Source: Conidiobolus incongruus B7586
Taxonomy: Eukaryota > Entomophthoromycota > Entomophthoromycetes > Entomophthorales > Conidiobolaceae
Direction: 5' to 3'
DNA: 20,256 bases
Assembly: GCA_000697335.1 (NCBI GenBank)
Contig: JNEM01011084.1
Span: forward strand, 1 to 20,256
Both the position numbers and the translations under genes were made by a program. Positions 1-9,576 of the stretch are shown piece after piece (position 1 is the stretch's first letter; the number at the start of each line of letters is the position of its first letter). Under the pieces are notes generated by a model. The model was not told where the DNA came from. It did not search any database and worked only from the letters and a program-made list of their open reading frames with translations.

Positions 1-1782
1 TTTTTATACTTTAATTAGATTATTAAATATATACTTTATATTTTTATTAATTAATTAAAATTATAACTTTGAAATTTATAAATTTTCTTATATAATTAAT
101 TTCAAATTATTAAAATTATTTCTGAAAATTAATAGTATTTTATAGTTTTTTTTATTTATTAATAAATATAATAATCATCAAATTTTAAACAAAATATCTA
201 TAATTTGATAATAATAGATATAATAATTGATAGTTATTTTAAATATAATTCTATTTTTATCAGTTATTTACAAATTTAAAATGATTTTAAAAGGTTTATG
301 GTTGAGCTTTAATAATATTAGAAAATAAGATTTTTGATGATAATTATATAATTTAGAAATAATCAAATTCAATATTAAAATGATTAATTGAAAATATGTT
401 AATAAAAAAATAATTATGAATAGTATATACTTTGAAAATATCAATTTATATATATTTTTTTATTTAATTAATTTTTCAAAACTAATAATATATTTAAAAT
501 ATCATATATTAATAAATATTTCATTATATTATAATATTTTATTAATTGAAGTATTTATATACTAATTTTATCATAATAAAACCTTTAATATATATTTATT
601 ATATCGATTTCAAAATTTTTATATATTATAATATTATTAGTAATGATATTAATTAAATTAAATATAAATCAAAAATATTCAAAAATTAGATTACCTTTTA
701 AAAAATACTATAAGATAAAAAATTAATCTAATTATTTATATTGCAATTTGAAGTATAATTATTCAATTATAGCTCTATTTGTTGAGAGGTTTGATATTAT
801 ATTCATAATATTGAATTAAATAAATATTGAACAATATTTTTGATAATATAATCTTCAAAAATACTAATTCTAAAATTTGGATTCTGTTATTGATATGACA
901 AAGTAATGATTTATAATATGTTAAATTTCTATTTAAATTGTCATTCTATCTTATGAGGAGAAATAATAATGATGAAAATAATGAAAATTTAGATTTATTT
1001 TAATTAGTGAACTCAATGATTTATATATAGATTCTTATTATAGAACAATTATACTATGCTTGTAAGAAGCTTTATAGTAAATTAAACAATTTTGCAATTT
1101 TCAGATTTACAATTGGAAATTTGAAATGCTTTAAATATACGAGATAATACTAGGTTTAATTTTTCTCATGGTATAATTTTCAAATATTCAAAATTTAGGT
1201 GATATATTTGAATTCTATCTTAATATATATATATGAGTTTTTGATGTTTATATATATAATTCTTTGAGACAATAACCAAAAGATTCAGAACTAAAAAAAA
1301 TCAATAACCCAGTTTTACTCTAATATGTTCGTCAAAAAATCAGTGCAAAATAAACAAGATAATTCATTCAAAAATCGGTCGCACAGTATGTGAGCTTTAT
1401 TGTTGTCAAAAGGATGAATGAAAAATAAAACTTGAAAATATTAAAATTAATTTTGACAATTGAAAATTTTTAGATATAAACTTTATCAATGTAATGTATT
1501 ATGTCAGGTGAATGAGTTAACTTTTTCCTATGTTATAAATTTCCTGTTCTAATTAACTTAATATTATTACAAATTTAATTATGATATGAATTAATTTTGT
1601 AATTATAAAAAAGAATGAAAAATTAAAATATTTAAAATTATATATTGAATATTTAATGTTTGGGATATTGAAAGTAAAAAGTATGTGGGAGAATTTAAAA
1701 AATGAATTTTAACAGATTAATGAAAATTTTTAAAATATAAATATCCATAATACCATGACAATATAGTGAATTGAGGTCTTAA
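1..1782. other. AT-rich intergenic DNA, no supported gene
   Basis: This stretch is almost entirely A and T homopolymer runs and short AT repeats. No long open frame occurs on either strand. The part around 840-1500 is slightly less AT-rich, but I see no recognisable protein in any frame there. Confidence 0.7.
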
Positions 1783-1863
1783 GACAAGATGGCCGAGTGG
1801 TTAAGGCGTGTGCCTAGAAAGCACATGGGATTTCCCGCGTAGGTTCAAATCCTGCTCTTGTCG
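1783..1863 (+). tRNA. tRNA-Ser (anticodon AGA)
   Basis: The sequence folds as a class II tRNA with a long variable arm, as expected for serine. The acceptor arms are GACAAGA (1783-1789) and TCTTGTC (1856-1862), followed by discriminator G at 1863. The anticodon stem TGTGC/GCACA encloses the loop CTAGAAA, giving anticodon AGA at 1816-1818, which reads TCT and related serine codons. The A box is TGGCCGAGTGG and the B box is GGTTCAAATCC. There is no intron and no encoded CCA, as is normal for a eukaryotic nuclear gene. A run of four T at 1864-1867 provides the Pol III terminator. No other gene lies within about 1.2 kb downstream. Confidence 0.97.
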
Positions 1864-1867
1864 TTTT
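1864..1867 (+). terminator. Pol III terminator of tRNA-Ser
   Basis: Four T residues directly follow the discriminator base of the tRNA. This is the usual minimal RNA polymerase III termination signal. Confidence 0.75.
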
Positions 1868-2348
1868 ATTCCCCTTATCAATTTTCATTTTTTATACATT
1901 TTTTCATTAATCTATCAATATCCTTGATTAAACATCATATATATGAATATGTATATTATAAATTATAGTGTAATTAATAAAATGATAAAAAATTTAAAAT
2001 TATTAAACCAAATTGCGTTTACATAATTGAATATTCTAATACTTAATCTTACTATTTCATTTTAATATATCAATTATTGATAGAGTTCCATATTATATAA
2101 TTTATTATTAACTTTTTTAAATACATATTTGAAAAACTTCTTCTTTTGATTATTCAAATCAAATCAAATTATTATTAATAATTATTATTTTTATAAAAGG
2201 AAAAATTTTTAAATGTTTAATATTTATTAATTAAATAATTCAAATTAAATTCAATCTAATCATCAATTTATTTTTAATTATTTAATATTATTCTAAAAAT
2301 CCCACAAAATTTCTTTATTAATTCAATATACATATTCAATATTTGAAT
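1868..2348. other. AT-rich spacer, nothing seen
   Basis: The spacer between the tRNA and the retroposed insert consists of AT-rich low-complexity sequence with no open frame of note. Confidence 0.7.
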
Positions 2349-2362
2349 TAATAATTATAATC
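2349..2362. repeat. Target-site duplication, left copy
   Basis: This 14-bp sequence, TAATAATTATAATC, directly precedes the less AT-rich insert. It is repeated without mismatch immediately after the insert's A tail. Confidence 0.85.
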
Positions 2363-2818
2363 GGGGTTTCTTATAACCCTCACTCGACGAATAATGGCAC
2401 CTCAAAGGCTTGTCTATCTATGACATGTCCCGGATTGTTATTTGTCCTCTATCTCGAGTTTCATTGTATGTGCTAAGCTTGACTGCTCTGTGAAGATCTA
2501 TTAACCTCCAAGTCACTTTTCTTACATAGTGGCTGCCCACACTTTGTATACCTGTGTCCTCTGGTTCTTTCTCGTTTTAAGATCACCATCTCATGTCTGT
2601 TTACTTTTGCCTACATCTGTTTTATATACTCCTTTAGCGAGAAATTAAGTGAATTGGGTCCTGTCCCAGGAATTACTACGGTTATCCACTTGGATGAATT
2701 GGAAATATACTATATGCTTTGTAACTATTACGTATACTTGGTAATTACTAAGTGATACGGCGGTTTTATTATGTCATCCCATAAGTTGTCGAATAAATCC
2801 TTTCCTCATAAAAAAAAA
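2363..2818 (+). mobile_element. Retroposed insert (short non-LTR copy or processed transcript)
   Basis: About 456 bases of clearly less AT-rich sequence interrupt the AT-rich spacer. The insert ends in an A tail (2810-2818), carries an AATAAA signal at 2792-2797 about 13 bases before the tail, and is flanked by a perfect 14-bp duplication. These are the marks of target-primed reverse transcription of a Pol II transcript, in + orientation. No frame codes for a recognisable protein; the longest opening at the 5' edge is only about 37 codons. I see no clear tRNA-type A or B box. It could be the 3' end of a LINE cut short at its 5' end, a SINE-like element, or a processed copy of a host non-coding or UTR sequence. 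The uninterrupted duplication and tail suggest it is not very old. Confidence 0.72.
2792..2797 (+). promoter_or_regulatory. Polyadenylation signal within the retroposed insert
   Basis: AATAAA lies shortly before the A tail, as expected if the inserted copy derives from a polyadenylated Pol II transcript. Confidence 0.6.
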
Positions 2819-2832
2819 TAATAATTATAATC
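2819..2832. repeat. Target-site duplication, right copy
   Basis: This 14-bp copy of TAATAATTATAATC follows the A tail and matches the left copy at 2349-2362 exactly. Confidence 0.85.
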
Positions 2833-3069
2833 AAAAGCGAGAATAATGACTTTTAAATAAGATTAATAATAGTTTATCAAATAATTATCAAATATTTTAT
2901 TATCATAATATTGGATAAATATCATTTAAATTTTTAAAATTTTTGATAATAAAAACAATAATATTATTGCAATATTTATTCTTATTCTAAATTATTTTAA
3001 GTAAATTTTATAATAACATTTTTTATAAAATAATTATTTTAATATTAAATAATTTTGGTTATAGAAATT

Positions 3070-4002
3070 ATGGAATTTTTAAATAAAAATTTCAATTCTA
3101 AAGACGAGTTGGTTGCTTTCGTTAGAGATTACTGTTATAATTACGGCTACGTCACATTTATTCGAAGTTCTAGTAATAAGAACGGGAACGTACGTATCGT
3201 TTGCAACTGTTTCGGTGAGAATAAAGAGAAGGAAGGAGGCGGGGAAGGGAATTTGAACCCCCTCGAACCAACTAGTAAGAAACCCAAGTTGAGTAATTGT
3301 CCGTTCGTAGCTTGCGGTCGCAGGGTTAAAGAGGCGAAAGATAACCAGAGTGAAGTGTGGCAAATAACGATTTTCAACAACAGTCACAACCATATGCCAG
3401 TTGTAGACTTTACAAAACCTTCCACCCTAAACTTAATACCTGCTGATGGTATGCGCACCAACAATGCCATATACAATCAGGATTTGGATATTTACGAGCA
3501 GAGCGTGGTACACAATGATGCCGAAAATTTGACTATCACTTCGAATTTATTCAATGTTAGAATTATACAGAATATTCACAGAAAGTTGCTGGAGCTATCA
3601 GAACCCCAACAGAAGATCTTCCTTAATAGGTTTAACAAGTTGCTGTATGATGATATGCCAAAATACAGAGATCCTAACGCTCCGAACCCTATTCAGAGTA
3701 CACAATCAAGTCAACCTCCTTTAAGAACTGTACCTGCAACGATCCAACCATCCCAGCCAGCCCCAGCTCCAGCCCCTGCACCCTTACCTGATCAAAATCG
3801 AAACGAATCTCAATCCGTTTCACTCTTGTTACCCGACTCCATTTCATTCAGTGCGAGTACACAACCACCTACGGCGGACACGCAGGCTATCGGACGCAAT
3901 TCCCGCATTTGTAAAACTTGTGGCCAACATGGCCACTACGCTAACGCCTGTACGTTCCACTTGAGTCTTCCCAGTCAAAAGGGCGATCCCTTCATGTTTT
4001 AG
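3070..4002 (+). CDS. FAR1-type zinc-finger protein with C-terminal CCHC knuckle (paralogue A)
   Basis: The protein has 310 residues. I chose the ATG at 3070 because the paralogue at 4673 begins with the same MEFLNKNFNSK sequence; the frame is open a few codons further up but without an ATG. Residues 8-108 resemble the FAR1 DNA-binding domain of the WRKY-GCM1 fold. They include a helix-rich start, C45 and C47, a basic KKPKL stretch that may be a nuclear signal, C77-P-F, W97 and H106-N-H108. A conserved helical block spans residues 158-202, followed by a Ser/Pro-rich linker with an Ala-Pro run. A zinc knuckle C-x2-C-x4-H-x4-C lies at C281, C284, H289 and C294. In plant FAR1 and Mutator-like (MULE) proteins these two modules flank a transposase core. 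Here that core is absent. The likely role is nucleic-acid binding, perhaps as a domesticated regulator, but the function is unknown. Confidence 0.85.
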   Translation: MEFLNKNFNSKDELVAFVRDYCYNYGYVTFIRSSSNKNGNVRIVCNCFGENKEKEGGGEGNLNPLEPTSKKPKLSNCPFVACGRRVKEAKDNQSEVWQITIFNNSHNHMPVVDFTKPSTLNLIPADGMRTNNAIYNQDLDIYEQSVVHNDAENLTITSNLFNVRIIQNIHRKLLELSEPQQKIFLNRFNKLLYDDMPKYRDPNAPNPIQSTQSSQPPLRTVPATIQPSQPAPAPAPAPLPDQNRNESQSVSLLLPDSISFSASTQPPTADTQAIGRNSRICKTCGQHGHYANACTFHLSLPSQKGDPFMF

Positions 4003-4672
4003 TATATTATTAATAGCTTTTTAACCCTTCATTAAATTTGAAATTACTAATTATTTTATATTTTATAAACAATATATTTTTTCCAAGATTTAAATTTTAA
4101 TTCAAAAATGAAAAAAAAATTATAAGAAAATAATCAAAAAGATTTTTTTTATAAAATATTGAATTAATTGATTTTTATAAAAAAATTATTTCTTAATTAA
4201 TTATATTTGGCTTTGATTTGAATTAATATAGATATATAACTAATATTAATTTTAATAAAATTATAATTAATTAATTAATTAATAATATATTTTTAATTTT
4301 TAAATTACTTTGTTTTTTGACTATTAATTTTAAATTTAAAGTGACTGTAAAAATTATCCCATAATAATTTAATTTTAATTCAATTCAAAAAGTGATTTAA
4401 TAAAATTAAAATGATATCATTATTATTTAATTATTTTATCTGAAATTTTTATTAAAAATTGTTTAGTTAATTTAAAGAAGTTTACAAATAGTTAAAAGGT
4501 TTTAATATATATATATATATATATACATATATTTTAATTTTTTCTAAATTTTTTTTGATTCAATTTTAATAATTAACTTTATTGAAACTGACTATTTTTA
4601 ATTAATTGATCAGTTATTTAGGTGTAAAATTTTTCAATTAACTTTTTTAATTATTTATTACTATTAAAAAAT
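4003..4672. other. AT-rich spacer between the two FAR1-type paralogues
   Basis: The spacer has no open frame. It contains a TA dinucleotide run at 4505-4525 and is otherwise AT-rich low-complexity sequence. Confidence 0.65.
4505..4525. repeat. (AT)n microsatellite
   Basis: An uninterrupted alternating A/T run of 21 bases, with nothing else to note. Confidence 0.85.
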
Positions 4673-5767
4673 ATGGAATTCTTAAACAAAAATTTCAATT
4701 CAAAAGAAGAGTTAGTAGATTTCGTCAGGGATTACTGCTACAATTACGGTTACCTGACAATTATCAGAAGTTCAAGTAACAAACGAGGTGAAATCTTTAT
4801 TATTTGCAATTGTAGTGGTGAAGAAAAACCCAAGGATAAAAATAAAGATAAGGAGGGTGAGAATAATGATGGCGGGGATGCTGGTAAGAGACAGACGAAG
4901 AAACCCAAGTTGACGAATTGTCCATTTCGAGTGAATGGTAGAAGGTTTAATGAGGATGACAGTGACCAGTGGCATATCACCATTTTTAATAACTCGCACA
5001 ATCATCTGCCAGTGATTGATTTTTCTAAAAAGACAAATTTGAATTTAATTACGCCTGGTACTAGGAGCGCGACAGGCAATGCCACTACGATGTATAATAC
5101 AAATTCGGATATTTATCAGCAGAGAGTATCCAACAATGCCGAGAATGTGGTAATACAGTCCAATTTGTTCAGTTCTAATATTATTCAGGCTGTGAATAAG
5201 AGGTTAACTAGTTTGTCTAGAGAACGACAGCATATATTTCTAAACAGATTCAACAAGTTGTTGTATGACGAAATGCCAGATTACAAAGATCCTGGTTTGG
5301 GAAATGTGAGCAATTCTCAAGTAATAGCACCAACTGTTGTTAACGGGCCGTCACTTCATCAACCCCCATTGATCACCCTACCGGAGTCAGCACCTCAATC
5401 CAATGACGATTCAGAGCATTTGCCGCTGCCCCTGCTCGACAGTTTGCCAACCGTTCACAATCCCGGCGGTTTGACCAATAATGGATCCCTTCAACATCAG
5501 CACATTCAACCCCTCGCGCCATCCCAAAATCCTTTAGCACCTCAGCATCCGCAACTGATCCTGCCAACACAGAAAGCGCAACCCCAAGTAGTTTCACTGG
5601 CATCAGAGCCTCAACAGATCGGGCCCAAAGCCCGCATCTGCAAGAAATGTGGCCAACAGGGTCACAACTCCAGAACTTGCACCAAAGATTTAAATACTCA
5701 GCATTTAGTACCACAAAACTTTCAAACTTTGCCATTGAATTCTGAAACTTCAAAACAGATTTCATAA
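4673..5767 (+). CDS. FAR1-type zinc-finger protein with C-terminal CCHC knuckle (paralogue B)
   Basis: The protein has 364 residues and lies head-to-tail with paralogue A, 670 bases downstream. Over the first 47 residues the two match at 38 positions, so they are tandem duplicates. The FAR1-type domain carries C45, C47, C83-P-F, W100 and H109-N-H111. A lysine/aspartate-rich charged loop (about 50-80) lies in its middle and ends in the same basic KKPKL stretch. The conserved helical block is at residues 164-207. A longer Pro/Gln/His-rich linker follows, then the knuckle C323, C326, H331 and C336, whose GHNSRTC part closely resembles knuckles of FAR1/MULE proteins. No transposase core is present. 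The two copies differ mainly in the charged loop and the linker, which is the pattern expected if the folded modules are under constraint. A DNA- or RNA-binding role is inferred, and the targets are unknown. Confidence 0.87.
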   Translation: MEFLNKNFNSKEELVDFVRDYCYNYGYLTIIRSSSNKRGEIFIICNCSGEEKPKDKNKDKEGENNDGGDAGKRQTKKPKLTNCPFRVNGRRFNEDDSDQWHITIFNNSHNHLPVIDFSKKTNLNLITPGTRSATGNATTMYNTNSDIYQQRVSNNAENVVIQSNLFSSNIIQAVNKRLTSLSRERQHIFLNRFNKLLYDEMPDYKDPGLGNVSNSQVIAPTVVNGPSLHQPPLITLPESAPQSNDDSEHLPLPLLDSLPTVHNPGGLTNNGSLQHQHIQPLAPSQNPLAPQHPQLILPTQKAQPQVVSLASEPQQIGPKARICKKCGQQGHNSRTCTKDLNTQHLVPQNFQTLPLNSETSKQIS

Positions 5768-6563
5768 TTAAAGTATTGTTAATATAAAATTTTCAATCAG
5801 TTCCAGTAATTAACTAATTTAAAATTTGCATTATTTATAAATTGATTATTCATTTCACAAGATTAAAAACAATGTTATAATTAAAAATTTTGGAATGATA
5901 TTATAGTAAATTTACTAAATTATTTTTAGAATGAAACATTTTTACTTTCAAAATAGATTAATAGTTTCTTTTTTTTCTGAAACTACTCCAATTGGTGAAG
6001 CTTTTAATTTGTTGATAATATTATATTTAGTTTTAAAATTTATATTTGGTTAAAAATTTAATTTTAACAATATTATAAGATTTGATTAAAATTATCATTA
6101 TTAAATCATTTTTCATTTTTAATTATAGAATTTTTAAATAAAATTTAAAATTAGTAATATTAAAGAATTAGAAATTTAATTTTTATTGATATGAATAATT
6201 GAATGTAATATATATATATATTTTTTTAAAATGAAATCTTTTAAAATTTAAAAATAATATTAAATTATTATTTATAAAAAATTTTGAAATTCAAATGTTG
6301 AAAAAATATATATATATTCAAATATTCAAGTTAATACAGTTCATTTTTTATAATTGCATAAAAGTATTTCAAATTTCAAATAATTATAATATATTCAATC
6401 TAATTTTATATTTATCTAAGTTATGTTTTTTATTTGGTATTTTATAACAAATATTCATTAAATATAATAATAATAATAATTTGTAAAAAGTTATCACTTT
6501 TATTCAATTTTAAAAAGCATTTATTTAACAATTTGTTATCTACTCCAAAATAACAAACTTTTA
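5768..6563. other. AT-rich intergenic DNA, nothing seen
   Basis: This region has no open frame or recognisable RNA gene. It holds short TA runs and homopolymer A/T only. Confidence 0.65.
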
Positions 6564-7025
6564 TTACAATTTTAAAGCTTTGAGACCTTCAGTGACCAAT
6601 TCGTTGAGTAGCTGGCAACATTTTTGAAATTGAATATCTACCAAATCCTCTGTAATTTTATTCCTCTCGAAGCTCTTTTCAAGTGCCAAGGTTTTGGATC
6701 GATCGACTGATTGTGTAGTAGTTTCATAGTTTTGAAAAATTGTAAGGTTAGGACTTTCGATTTCATAGTTGATGAAGTTTAGGTATGAATTGTAATCATC
6801 ATCAATGAGATTGAAGCGGTGGTCAACTATGCTGAGGTAGTCACTGCTCTGAAGGCGGCTGAGACGATGATTGGGACACATATTGAAAGAATTGAAAGAT
6901 AGTCTGATATTGGGATGGTTTTTATAGAGATTGTGGACATGATATTCATTTTTCCTTCTGAGGTATAAAGTAGTCTCCTTATGACACTCTTTGATAGATT
7001 TGACGCATTTGACTTCAAAATTGGA
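6564..7025 (-). CDS. Small unresolved gene, possible FAR1/FLYWCH-like half finger
   Basis: An open frame on the - strand reads from about 7025 to a TAA at 6564. The first in-frame ATG is at 6881 (105 codons), but the frame stays open and protein-like for about 45 codons further upstream, with no ATG before an in-frame stop at 7026-7028. The true start may therefore lie in an upstream exon; an AG at 7014-7013 preceded by CTAAT would serve as acceptor. The upstream part has C-x6-C followed by a basic stretch and YHVHNLYKNHPN. This recalls the second half of the FAR1 or FLYWCH zinc-binding fold and the W-H-I-T...HNH segment of the neighbouring paralogues. The C-terminus is predicted helical. The gene could also be a degenerate copy. 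The coding nature rests on amino-acid texture only. Confidence 0.4.
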   Translation of the reverse strand, partial: SNFEVKCVKSIKECHKETTLYLRRKNEYHVHNLYKNHPNIRLSFNSFNMCPNHRLSRLQSSDYLSIVDHRFNLIDDDYNSYLNFINYEIESPNLTIFQNYETTTQSVDRSKTLALEKSFERNKITEDLVDIQFQKCCQLLNELVTEGLKALKL

Positions 7026-7458
7026 TCAAATTAGAAATCAGGATATTGAAATTGGGCAATTTGTGGTGTAACTGAATTTGGCTGTACTTTCATATTTTTA
7101 TCTTGTTCAAAATGTCATTTAAATAAAATAGTTGGTGTTGTTATTTAATTTCAAAATTAATGATGCCTTCAAGTATGATATGAGTACTTCAACAAATAAA
7201 AGACAACTTTAAAAAGCAATAATAAAATTCCTGAAAAAAATTTATTTACAAATTGATAATAGTTTAATTAATTAATTAACATATATTTTTTAGGATCAAT
7301 GATAGTATTCATTGATAGTTGGTGTTAGTTTGGCAAAATATTTTGGAATGGTTGCATTAATTAATTAATGAACATTGAAGGGATGTGTTGAATAAAATGT
7401 TATAGAATATAAAAAACAATTGATAGTGTAAAGTTATTGAAGAGTTGAGACAAGTAAA
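7026..7458. other. Spacer, nothing firmly identified
   Basis: AT-rich spacer between two minus-strand genes. A short frame starting with MKVQPNSV ends after 20 codons near 7050. I could not link it to the downstream gene with a convincing intron. Confidence 0.45.
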
Positions 7459-8625
7459 TCAATCGTCGACCATGTCGTGGAGCGCTGCAGTATCGATCGA
7501 TGTAAACGTCGGTTCGCTGGGAACGGGTGTGTGTTGGATAGAGTTTACATTCTCTTCGCCCTCTACCTCTACCTCTTCCTCCGGTTCCGTTAAACTACCG
7601 TCGGAGGCCAGCTCTGGTGGTAATACTGAAATAACTTTTGTACCTGTAGAAGGTACCACATCCAGTAAAGCTTTCTCACCATCCAAAACTAACTGGTCAC
7701 AAATAGCAAACAATCTATTGAATTGGTTATTCGAATCGATTTCACCATTAATCATTTCCTAAAATAAATAAATATTAATAAAAAACAATAAAACATAAAG
7801 CGAGTAAATAAAAGGAATAAAAATTACCTGTATTGGCAACTCGTCTAATTCTAATTTAACAATTTGTTTACTTTGAATCAATGTCAACTCCTTTTTTAAA
7901 TTCTCAATTTCTTCAGCCTGTTTTTTTAATTTTTGTTCCAAATTATTGTTGATTAATAGTAAGGACTTGTTACTAATTTCTAAATCTAATATGCGTCGAT
8001 TAGTGCGAGCTTCTTGAAATTCCGTAGTTTCATTGGATAATTGAGATGTTTCTGAGGTGGAAGTTTGTACTGAGGGCGATTCCGATACTGTGCTATGTTC
8101 CGTTTGTTCTGAAGTGGAAGATATGTTAGATACTAAATCATCGGGTTGAATCGGCGGATATGTATTTGGGGGTGGTGGTGAAAATAGGAGAGAACGTGCT
8201 GATAAATTGGAATTCGAGTTGGAAGAGGTTACTATATCTGATTTGGGCCCTCGACGTACAGTTGCCGGTGAACTGTGACTTGATGGACCATTACCGAGAC
8301 GTGAAGCAGTTACAACCGTGTTAGCAATTGAGCGAATAACATTTTGAGGATTAGAAATACGAGCCTTAGGCAAGGGTTTATCTTTTATAGAGCCATTAGA
8401 TGTGACTGAATTTGGCGTTGCAGCTGTGGAGCGAGCGACCTGCTGAGGTGATATAGTATGAATAGTAGGATTGATAGTAGCACTTAATGATCTTTTGGAT
8501 AGGTGAGTTGGTCTTTCACTCAGATTAGCATTCGAATCGTTATTATTATTATTATTATTATTATTAGAGTTGATAATATTGGTAGCGATAACTTTGGGCT
8601 TCCTTGTTGATAGCATATTAACCAT
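7459..8625 (-). CDS. Low-complexity coiled-coil protein, two exons (function unknown)
   Basis: Exon 1 is 8625-7828 and exon 2 is 7758-7459. They join in phase 0 across a 69-nt intron (7827-7759) that begins GTAATT and ends TTTTAG. The product has 365 residues. The ATG at 8625 is the first after an in-frame TAA at 8640-8638. The N-terminal two thirds is Ser/Thr/Asn-rich and probably disordered, with nine consecutive Asn at residues 21-29 and a short Pro run. Residues about 209-260 form a strong coiled coil starting RILDLEISNKSLLLIN. I recall similar D-L-E-I-S-N-x-S-L-L-x-I-N motifs in uncharacterised fungal proteins. The C-terminal exon holds a short conserved-looking helix and an acidic tract (EPEEEVEVEGEE). 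No catalytic motif is visible. A scaffold or adaptor role is only a guess. Confidence 0.8.
7759..7827 (-). other. Intron of the coiled-coil gene
   Basis: The intron opens GTAATTTTTATTCC and closes TTATTTTAG on the - strand. Without splicing, exon 1 would run on into a hydrophobic AT-encoded tail and stop, while the downstream frame continues cleanly after the AG. The size and borders match the introns of the glutamate dehydrogenase gene in this window. Confidence 0.85.
8540..8566. repeat. (TTA)9 trinucleotide run coding for poly-Asn
   Basis: Nine perfect TTA units on the + strand lie inside the coiled-coil gene and produce the Asn tract near its N-terminus. Such a run is likely to vary in length between strains. 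Confidence 0.85.
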
Positions 8626-9576
8626 AAACCCAAGCAATTAAATAAAGAACAAATTAATCAATAAGTTAAATCAAACGATTAATATTCAATTTGATTATAA
8701 ATTACCACCACTAGTGCATATATTAAATGTTAATAAGTTGAAATAATTAGAATTGATAGAGAGATAATGTAATAATTTAATCAACTCAGCTATTTTACTC
8801 CATTAAAATTCAAGTTAATTTTGGAAATTTTTAAAGGAAATTTTTTACTTTGAAAAAATTTAGACACTTTAAATTATCCCTTTATTGGTTATTTTTATAA
8901 TATATTTTGAAGTGTGGCTAGGTTAATCCGTTTTGCAATATTATTTTCAAAGTTTATCAATGAATACATGTCAAACTAAAACTATTAGTTAAATTTCTAT
9001 CCAATTCATATTTTACATTTATCTCATATGATCTATGAATTAATTGTCATTATTAAATATTTCATAAAATATACACATCAAATTTAAACAATTGAATTCA
9101 AAAGTTATAAAATATAAGAACATTAAATAATCAAATTAAAATCACAAAATATAAAATCTACAGAGAGTGAGAAACATCTAGCATTTGGAAGATGATTCGA
9201 AAATTAATTAATTCATAATCTGCGCGCGACGAAAATCTTCTTGGTTCGATTATTAATTTTCGGTGTTGGTCGGTGCAAGTGATATTCCGGTACAAGACCT
9301 CATTGTTAGGAAATTCGATTTGGAATTTGAAGCTTGAATAACGAATTAAATTTATCAATGGTACAATGAGTAATGTTGATTGGAGACTAAAGTTATTATT
9401 AAAGAAATGATTGGATAATACTGTCCTACAAAATTATTAAATCCAATGAATGGACATAAGTTCCCATAATAATTAAAATCAAATAATGATCTTATAAATA
9501 TTTGAATTGATAATACTCTTTTGGTCAAAATAAAACTAATACTAGATAATTTATTTATCATTTTAAAATATTAAAC
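8626..9576. other. Intergenic region upstream of MIX17 and of the coiled-coil gene
   Basis: This is the shared, divergent upstream region of the - strand coiled-coil gene and MIX17. Two overlapping minus-strand openings of under 70 codons (9158-9358 and 9355-9561) lie here, but neither looks like a family I know. One begins 16 bases from the MIX17 start and overlaps its likely promoter. Confidence 0.5.
9493..9500 (+). promoter_or_regulatory. TATA-like element of MIX17
   Basis: TATAAATA lies 77 bases before the MIX17 ATG. The same octamer occurs upstream of glutamate dehydrogenase, and a longer version upstream of the gag-like frame. In DNA this AT-rich a chance match is possible. Confidence 0.4.

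Noticed and set aside
1502-1515. 14-base match TGTCAGGTGAATGA shared with 18324-18337
   Set aside because: About one such match is expected by chance in a window of this size, and the flanks do not align.
5373-5765. Minus-strand opening of 130 codons
   Set aside because: It is antisense to the linker and knuckle of the second FAR1-type protein, and its composition follows from that gene.
9158-9561. Two overlapping minus-strand openings of 66 and 68 codons upstream of MIX17
   Set aside because: Neither resembles a known family. One begins 16 bases from the MIX17 ATG and covers its TATA-like element, and the possible intron joining them would be only about 43 nt, shorter than the others here.
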